Origin: Gammaproteobacteria bacterium
GTDB lineage: Bacteria > Pseudomonadota > Gammaproteobacteria > Thiohalospirales > Thiohalospiraceae
Assembly (NCBI GenBank): GCA_014762485.1
Contig: JABURU010000290.1
Span: forward strand, 1 to 10,675
Direction of reading: 5' to 3'
Length of the DNA: 10,675 nt
Shown: piece by piece, positions 7,150 to 10,675 of the stretch
Position numbering within the stretch: the stretch's first letter is position 1
Layout of the letters: each line of letters begins with the position of its first letter
Made by a program: the position numbers and the translations under genes
Notes under the pieces: generated by a model
What the model was told of the DNA's origin: nothing
What the model saw: the letters and a program-made list of their open reading frames with translations, nothing else
Databases searched by the model: none

Positions 7150-7506
7150 ATGGACACTCATGCAGGCAGTATGCGCAAGAACATCATAAACCTGAGCCTG
7201 GGCGATAAGGAAAGCCTGTATAAGAGCTACTTGCCCTCAATACGCAATGGCGGCATTTTTGTCGAAACCGACAAGCGGTATGAGCTGGGCGACGAGGTCT
7301 TCCTGTTGTTATCGCTACTGGATGAGGCAGACAAAATCCCGGTGGCCGGTAATATCGTCTGGATCACCCCGCAAGGTGCACAAAATGGTAAACCGGTCGG
7401 CATCGGTATCCAGTTCAAAGACTCCGACAAGGGTGCCACCCGTAAAAAGATTGAGAACCTGCTAACCTCTATGCTCGGCACCGATCAGCTCACCCATACT
7501 CTGTAG
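7150..7506 (+). CDS. pilZ: type IV pilus protein PilZ (stand-alone PilZ domain)
   Basis: Single-domain PilZ protein of 118 residues. The Pseudomonas and Xanthomonas orthologues are needed for type IV pilus biogenesis and twitching, acting with the PilB ATPase and FimX. The stretches NGGIFVETDKRYELGDEVF, DEADKIPVAGNIVWITPQG and the end DQLTHTL are close to what I recall of Pseudomonas PilZ. The c-di-GMP-binding motifs RxxxR and [D/N]xSxxG are not present in the usual places, as expected for this pilus-type subgroup, which does not bind c-di-GMP itself. AAGGA (7138-7142) sits 7 bases before the ATG. It lies 63 bases after holB and may be co-transcribed. The other pil genes are outside the window. 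Confidence 0.92.
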   Translation: MDTHAGSMRKNIINLSLGDKESLYKSYLPSIRNGGIFVETDKRYELGDEVFLLLSLLDEADKIPVAGNIVWITPQGAQNGKPVGIGIQFKDSDKGATRKKIENLLTSMLGTDQLTHTL

Positions 7507-7525
7507 CCTGTTTCTCGCTTAATTC

Positions 7526-7554
7526 TGCACAGCCACGCCCAACAGTGATAAAAT
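7526..7554 (+). promoter_or_regulatory. possible promoter upstream of the tatD-family gene
   Basis: TGCACA (7526-7531, 4 of 6 to TTGACA) and TAAAAT (7549-7554, 5 of 6 to TATAAT) are separated by 17 bases in the 88-base gap after pilZ. There is no terminator between the genes, so read-through from the operon is also possible. Confidence 0.3.
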
Positions 7555-7594
7555 CGGCGCTCTTTCCAAAACAGATATAAACGGCCTGGTAACA

Positions 7595-8380
7595 ATGACC
7601 ACCATCGTAGACTCTCACTGCCACCTGGATAGACTGGATGTCTCCAAGTTTGAAAACGGACTGGATGACGTCATCCAGCAGGCCGCCGAACTGGGTGTAG
7701 AGCACATGCTCTGTGTCTCCATCGATATGGAAAACGTGCACGAGGTTAAACGACTGGCCAGCGTCTACGACAACGTCTTCGCCTCGGTCGGCACGCATCC
7801 TACCGCCAAAGAGCAAAATGAACCTACGGTAGAAACATTGATCGAACTGGCCAACGACGACAACGTTGTGGCCATCGGTGAAACCGGCCTGGACTATTAT
7901 CACTGCGAAGGCGATATGACCTGGCAGCATGATCGCTTCCGTACCCATATCCAGGCATCGAAACAGACCGGCAAGCCGTTAATCATTCATACCCGTGATG
8001 CCAAGCAAGACACCATCAAGATCATGCGAGAAGAGGGCGCCGAACAGGCCCGTGGCGTGATGCACTGCTTTGTAGAAGATCTCGACACCGCGCAACAGGC
8101 GATGGAGATGGGCTTTTACATCTCCTTCTCTGGCATCGTGACGTTTAAAAATGCCAAAGAGCTACAGGCCGTGGCTAAAGAGATCCCGCTGGAAAAATTA
8201 CTGGTGGAAACCGACTCACCATACCTCACGCCCGTACCATACCGAGGCAAACCCAACTATCCCGGCTATACACGTTATGTAGCGGAATACATCGCCGAAT
8301 TAAAAGGCACATCGGTGGAAGAGATAGCCAAAGCCAGCACGGAAAACTTCTTTACGCTATTTAATACCGCCAGTTCATAA
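7595..8380 (+). CDS. ycfH: TatD-family metal-dependent hydrolase/DNase (YcfH type)
   Basis: TIM-barrel metallohydrolase of the TatD family. Characterised members are Mg2+/Mn2+-dependent DNases or 3'-5' exonucleases; the physiological substrate of the YcfH branch is less clear. The 261 residues carry all expected metal ligands: His8 and His10 in DSHCHLD, Glu96 in GETGLDYY, His132 in LIIHTRDA, His157 in GVMHCF and Asp207 in VETDSPYL. TPVPYRGKPNYP (212-223) is the usual signature before the C-terminal helix. Position after holB-pilZ matches the ycfH slot of the gammaproteobacterial holB block, which is why YcfH is preferred to tatD of the tat operon. The ATG at 7595 has only a weak ribosome site. 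The gene is the last of the housekeeping block and is followed by a strong terminator. Confidence 0.94.
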   Translation: MTTIVDSHCHLDRLDVSKFENGLDDVIQQAAELGVEHMLCVSIDMENVHEVKRLASVYDNVFASVGTHPTAKEQNEPTVETLIELANDDNVVAIGETGLDYYHCEGDMTWQHDRFRTHIQASKQTGKPLIIHTRDAKQDTIKIMREEGAEQARGVMHCFVEDLDTAQQAMEMGFYISFSGIVTFKNAKELQAVAKEIPLEKLLVETDSPYLTPVPYRGKPNYPGYTRYVAEYIAELKGTSVEEIAKASTENFFTLFNTASS

Positions 8381-8413
8381 CGACGGTTGACGTAAATAAC
8401 TCTGCATATAAAA

Positions 8414-8437
8414 AGCGCCTAATATAGGCGCTTTTTT
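8414..8437 (+). terminator. rho-independent terminator of the holB-pilZ-tatD block
   Basis: AGCGCCTA (8414-8421) pairs perfectly with TAGGCGCT (8425-8432) around a 3-base loop. Five further Ts (8433-8437) follow. A run of As (8410-8413) precedes the stem, so it could also stop transcription arriving from the right. It separates the housekeeping operon from the cassette. Confidence 0.92.
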
Positions 8438-8575
8438 ATTGGCTACTGCCTCTATCACTTCAATTTATTTCTTAAAGGTGCTAATTTCGATAAAAAATGA
8501 GAACATTTGGTTCTGTCATTCAATATTAGGTGCCCGCCGTATAAGTCAGAATGGGAGCCAGCCGCATAATCAACT

Positions 8576-8583
8576 GTTAGCCA
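8576..8583 (+). other. left cassette junction, core site GTTAGCCA
   Basis: GTTAGCC fits the integron core pattern GTTRRRY at 6 of 7 positions. Recombination would occur between G8576 and T8577. The following bases match the inverse core of the distal attC exactly. Upstream 8440-8575 shows neither an attC hairpin nor a recognised attI, so the recipient site looks like an ordinary intergenic sequence. Confidence 0.7.
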
Positions 8584-8599
8584 GCCAAGTGTACTTGGC
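8584..8599 (+). promoter_or_regulatory. small hairpin in the cassette leader
   Basis: GCCAAG (8584-8589) and CTTGGC (8594-8599) form a perfect 6-bp stem around TGTA, 10 bases before the TAAGGA ribosome site (8610-8615) of the cassette gene. It may affect mRNA stability or initiation, or be a protein-binding palindrome. No promoter is evident in the 45-base leader. Confidence 0.45.
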
Positions 8600-8621
8600 C
8601 ACGAAAAATTAAGGACATAGA

Positions 8622-10190
8622 ATGGATAATTTGACTGTAAGAGAAATTATTGAGCAAGTAAGTGCCGGTCAAATTAGGATACCTGCCTTTCAAAGAGGTT
8701 TTGTATGGGAACCGGATAGAGTGGCACACTTAATGGATAGTATCTATAAAATGTACCCGTTTGGAGCTTTGTTATTTTGGAGAACTAATGAGCAGCTTGA
8801 TGTAGAGCGAGAGCTTGGCCCTTTTATTCTTCCAGAACCGAAAGAAGACTATCCAATAGATTATGTTCTAGATGGCCAACAGAGGATAACTTCAGTCTAT
8901 GCCACATTTCAGACTGATACACAGGTAACTCAGGACGAAAATTGGAAAGATATATATTATGATCATACGGTAGCCGATGATGCACAAGAACCTAAGTTCT
9001 TTGCGCTACTCCCAGAAGAGGTAGATGAAAACCGGCACTTTCCACTTAGGACACTTTTCGATACAACTGCATATAGGCGAGCGACAAGAGACCTTAGCGA
9101 TGAGCTCGCTGAAAAAATAGACGCCATGCAGTCTCGGTTTAAAGAAGCCAATTTACCAGTTCAACTGTTTCGAACAGATCAAAAAGCAACTGTAGCTACA
9201 ATTTTCGAAAGAATTAACCGCCAAGGCGTTCCTCTAGATACGCTTCAGCTGCTTGAAGCGTGGACTTGGAGTGAAGACTTTCAACTTCACAACCAGTTTG
9301 AAGATCTTGTTGAGGAGCTAGAAAGCAAAGGGTTCAAAACAGAATCTTTCGACGAGAATTTATTATTACGCTGTGCTTCAAGCATATTGGTAGGGGATCC
9401 CCGGCCAGAAGCCATTGTTGAAATTCGGGGAGAGCAGATACGTGACCGGTTCGACGAGGTGCTAAATGGCGTTCTCGGAGCCTTAGATTTTTTACAGATG
9501 AATCTGAATGTAAGAAGAATTGAAAATTTACCGTTTCAAACTCTTTTAGTTCCTTTGTCTGTTTTTTTTGCAGTTTCAGGGGGAAAACAGATCGTAGTAT
9601 CTCAAGAGCAGCGAGATCGCATACTCCGTTGGTTTTGGAAAGCTTGTTTCGTCAAGAGATATAGCAGTGGAGTCCTCAGAAATCTTGAAGAAGATATGAA
9701 GCAAATGCTTCAGCTAAAAGGAGGGCAGCAATCTTCACTTGGAAACTTCTCTATAAATTTATCTGAAGATTATTTCACAAGCAATAATTTTGGTATCAGA
9801 AATGTAAACTCGAAAACTTTTGTACTTCTCCTATCCCAGAATAGTCCTAGAAGCTTTATATCCGGATCTCCTGTTGACTTAAATACAAAGTTGAAAGATT
9901 ACAACAAATCCGAATTTCACCACATGATGCCCCGTGCTTTTCTTAAGGAAGAGAGTGATCTTCTTTATAACCCTAACTGCCTGGCCAATTTCTGTTTTCT
10001 TTCTCGCTCTGAAAATAAAAAACTCGGTGGTGTTCGTCCAAGTATGTATAGGGAAAATATGGCATCAAACCTTGAGGAGATACTAGAGTCAGCATATTGC
10101 CCTGAAAATCTATTTGATGATGATTTCAACAAATTTGTAGAAGCTCGAGTTGCTCTTTTAATTAAAGAGGCCCGTGCTCTTTGTGAGTAA
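8622..10190 (+). CDS. DUF262 (GmrS/SspE/BrxU-like) protein with C-terminal HNH-type region, putative defence nuclease
   Basis: The 522 residues start with a DUF262 domain: IPAFQRGFVW (20-29), LMDSIYKMYPFGALLFW (37-53), the nucleotide-handling DGQQR (84-88) and FERINRQGVPLD (195-206). The middle (about 215-400) is mainly helical with no motif I recognise. The C-terminus has EFHHMMPRAF (431-440) followed by asparagines at 450, 452, 456 and 465, a spacing like His-Asn DUF1524/HNH nickases. In known members (GmrSD, BrxU, SspE) DUF262 binds or hydrolyses NTP and gates a nuclease acting on modified or unmodified phage DNA. Cleavage here, and any modification it senses, are inferences. The start has TAAGGA 6 bases upstream. 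The gene is AT-rich and lies alone in an integron cassette; no methylase or Dnd/Ssp modification genes are in the window. Confidence 0.85.
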   Translation: MDNLTVREIIEQVSAGQIRIPAFQRGFVWEPDRVAHLMDSIYKMYPFGALLFWRTNEQLDVERELGPFILPEPKEDYPIDYVLDGQQRITSVYATFQTDTQVTQDENWKDIYYDHTVADDAQEPKFFALLPEEVDENRHFPLRTLFDTTAYRRATRDLSDELAEKIDAMQSRFKEANLPVQLFRTDQKATVATIFERINRQGVPLDTLQLLEAWTWSEDFQLHNQFEDLVEELESKGFKTESFDENLLLRCASSILVGDPRPEAIVEIRGEQIRDRFDEVLNGVLGALDFLQMNLNVRRIENLPFQTLLVPLSVFFAVSGGKQIVVSQEQRDRILRWFWKACFVKRYSSGVLRNLEEDMKQMLQLKGGQQSSLGNFSINLSEDYFTSNNFGIRNVNSKTFVLLLSQNSPRSFISGSPVDLNTKLKDYNKSEFHHMMPRAFLKEESDLLYNPNCLANFCFLSRSENKKLGGVRPSMYRENMASNLEEILESAYCPENLFDDDFNKFVEARVALLIKEARALCE

Positions 10191-10193
10191 CTA

Positions 10194-10266
10194 TGGCTAA
10201 CAAGTTGCTGCACTCGGAAAAATTACTCGCTACGCTCCTAATTTTCCGGTGATCAAGGCGTTATCC
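10194..10266 (+). repeat. attC recombination site of the cassette
   Basis: The site runs from inverse core TGGCTAAC (10194-10201) to core GTTATCC (10260-10266). Between them TTG (10205-10207) pairs with CAA (10254-10256), CAC (10211-10213) with GTG (10249-10251), and CGGAAAA (10215-10221) plus TTA (10223-10225) with TAA plus TTTTCCG (10239-10248). The loop is 13 bases. T10214 and A10222 have no partner, and 10208-10210 faces only two bases. Such one-sided extrahelical bases are what integron integrases read in the folded bottom strand. The unpaired AAG/GGC next to the cores matches the unpaired central spacer. Length is within the normal attC range. Confidence 0.82.
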
Positions 10267-10500
10267 ATTTTTACTAGCGTGCCAGATATAAACCGCGCTA
10301 GCGATTAAAGCTTTTAGGTAAATTTCACTCATCTTTTCCCGTATACAGGCAACACCCTCTATCCTACAGGGCTGGACATACAGGATAAGAAAAGGCATAA
10401 CATGCCCTTTGCACGCGTTGCGCTTTCCGTTGTGTGCGTTTGTGCTTGATAGCCTGATTTTACACTACTCTGTCTATACCCTGGAGTAATTAGAAATATT
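10267..10500. other. non-coding stretch with inverted repeats between cassette and BFD-type gene
   Basis: No gene is supported here. CTAGCGTG (10274-10281) pairs with CGCGCTAG (10294-10301) as an 8-bp stem with one wobble. TATCCT (10360-10365) and AGGATA (10382-10387) form a second inverted repeat. GGCAT (10394-10398) and ATGCC (10402-10406) form a compact hairpin around AAC with AAA/TTT flanks. None has a proper U-tract. TTGATA (10446-10451) resembles a -35 box, but no good -10 lies at the right distance. GGAG at 10483-10486 precedes the next ATG by 14 bases, longer than usual. Confidence 0.5.
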
Positions 10501-10675
10501 ATGACGACGAAAGAACAGGGCGTTCAGGATCCCGATCCCCTGGATAAACTGCCGCCGATCCTGAAGAAGAATTTATATAAAAACCTATGTGTCTGTAACG
10601 AGGTGGTGAAGATGGATATTGTCGATGCCATCGTAAACGGGGCGACCACCGTGAGTGAGGTTAGAAAACAGACCT
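10501..10675 (+). CDS. BFD-like [2Fe-2S]-binding protein, N-terminal part (cut by window end)
   Basis: The first 58 residues of a small protein. After a Pro/Asp-rich lead of about 22 residues comes LCVCNEVVKMDIVDAI (29-44), then VNGATTVSEVRKQT (45-58). CxC (Cys30, Cys32) with the helix after it, and a G-A-x-T-V-x-E-V-x-x-x-T pattern, are the first half of the BFD [2Fe-2S] fold. The second cysteine pair (CxxC) would follow beyond the window. Related domains occur in bacterioferritin-associated ferredoxin, nitrite reductase and NifU-type proteins. Stand-alone short forms with the Pro-rich lead are usually annotated only as (2Fe-2S)-binding proteins, so no specific electron partner is claimed. 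The ATG lacks a well-spaced ribosome site, and the start is therefore uncertain. Confidence 0.75.
   Translation, partial: MTTKEQGVQDPDPLDKLPPILKKNLYKNLCVCNEVVKMDIVDAIVNGATTVSEVRKQT

Larger units (their letters stand above)
8577..10260 (+). mobile_element. solitary integron gene cassette carrying a DUF262 gene
   Basis: The 1684-base unit has cassette anatomy. The left edge is the core site G|TTAGCC (8576-8582). A 45-base leader is followed by one + strand gene (8622-10190) that fills the unit. An attC begins 3 bases after its stop and ends at G|TTATCC (10260-10266). In a circular cassette the attC right core would read GTTAGCCA, the perfect 8/8 complement of the inverse core TGGCTAAC (10194-10201). 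In place it reads GTTATCCA (7/8), supplied by the insertion site. The DNA is AT-richer than its flanks: by hand count GC is about 40% over 8641-8700 and about 57% over 7921-7980. No integrase gene and no second attC are visible. Confidence 0.8.

Noticed and set aside
7490..7948. 152-codon open frame on the - strand across pilZ end and tatD start
   Set aside because: It is antisense to a gene with all TatD metal ligands, overlaps pilZ and has no recognisable domain. It is a shadow frame.
8498..8530. Ten-codon open frame starting ATGAGAACA before the cassette
   Set aside because: Too short, with no Shine-Dalgarno and no similarity to a known leader peptide.
8440..8576. Possible second attC or an attI directly left of the cassette
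   Set aside because: No inverse core complementary to GTTATCC or GTTAGCC and no long paired arms are found. Only the short AGAAC/GTTCT repeat (8500-8514) is present. It looks like ordinary intergenic DNA used as a recipient site.
10261..10269. TTATCCATT resembling a DnaA box
   Set aside because: It matches only 7 of 9 bases and stands alone. The same bases are explained as the integron core site.

Overview
The window looks like a chromosomal segment of a gammaproteobacterium outside the Enterobacterales. The order fabG-acpP-fabF-(pabB)-pabC-mltG-tmk-holB-pilZ-tatD is the gammaproteobacterial fatty-acid/holB block. A pilZ between holB and tatD is the Pseudomonas-type arrangement and implies type IV pili. 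No species can be named from the sequence alone.

Bases 1-2039 carry fatty-acid elongation: the 3' part of fabG, then acpP (strong Shine-Dalgarno, own candidate promoter), a strong hairpin, and fabF. Bases 2083-4300 carry pabB and pabC, overlapping by 8 bases, which turn chorismate into p-aminobenzoate for folate. Bases 4396-7086 carry mltG (peptidoglycan lytic transglycosylase), tmk (dTMP kinase) and holB (clamp-loader delta'), packed with a 4-base gap and then a 10-base overlap. pilZ and a TatD-family nuclease gene follow, and a clear rho-independent terminator at 8414-8437 closes the block. All genes are on the + strand.

The accessory part is 8577-10260. It is AT-richer than its surroundings and has the anatomy of one integron gene cassette: a GTTAGCC core site at the left edge, a 45-base leader, one gene in the cassette orientation, then an attC site (10194-10266) starting 3 bases after the stop codon. 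The attC inverse core TGGCTAAC is the exact reverse complement of GTTAGCCA at the cassette's left edge, but not of GTTATCCA at its right edge. That is what integrase-mediated insertion of one circular cassette into a chromosomal CTG|TTATCC site predicts. No integrase and no second attC are visible, so this appears to be a solitary cassette beside housekeeping genes.

The cassette gene encodes a 522-residue DUF262 (GmrS/SspE/BrxU-type) protein with a C-terminal HHxxP/Asn nuclease-like region. It is probably a single-gene anti-phage or modification-dependent nuclease. After the cassette come about 230 non-coding bases with several inverted repeats, then the start of a small BFD-type [2Fe-2S] protein cut by the window end.
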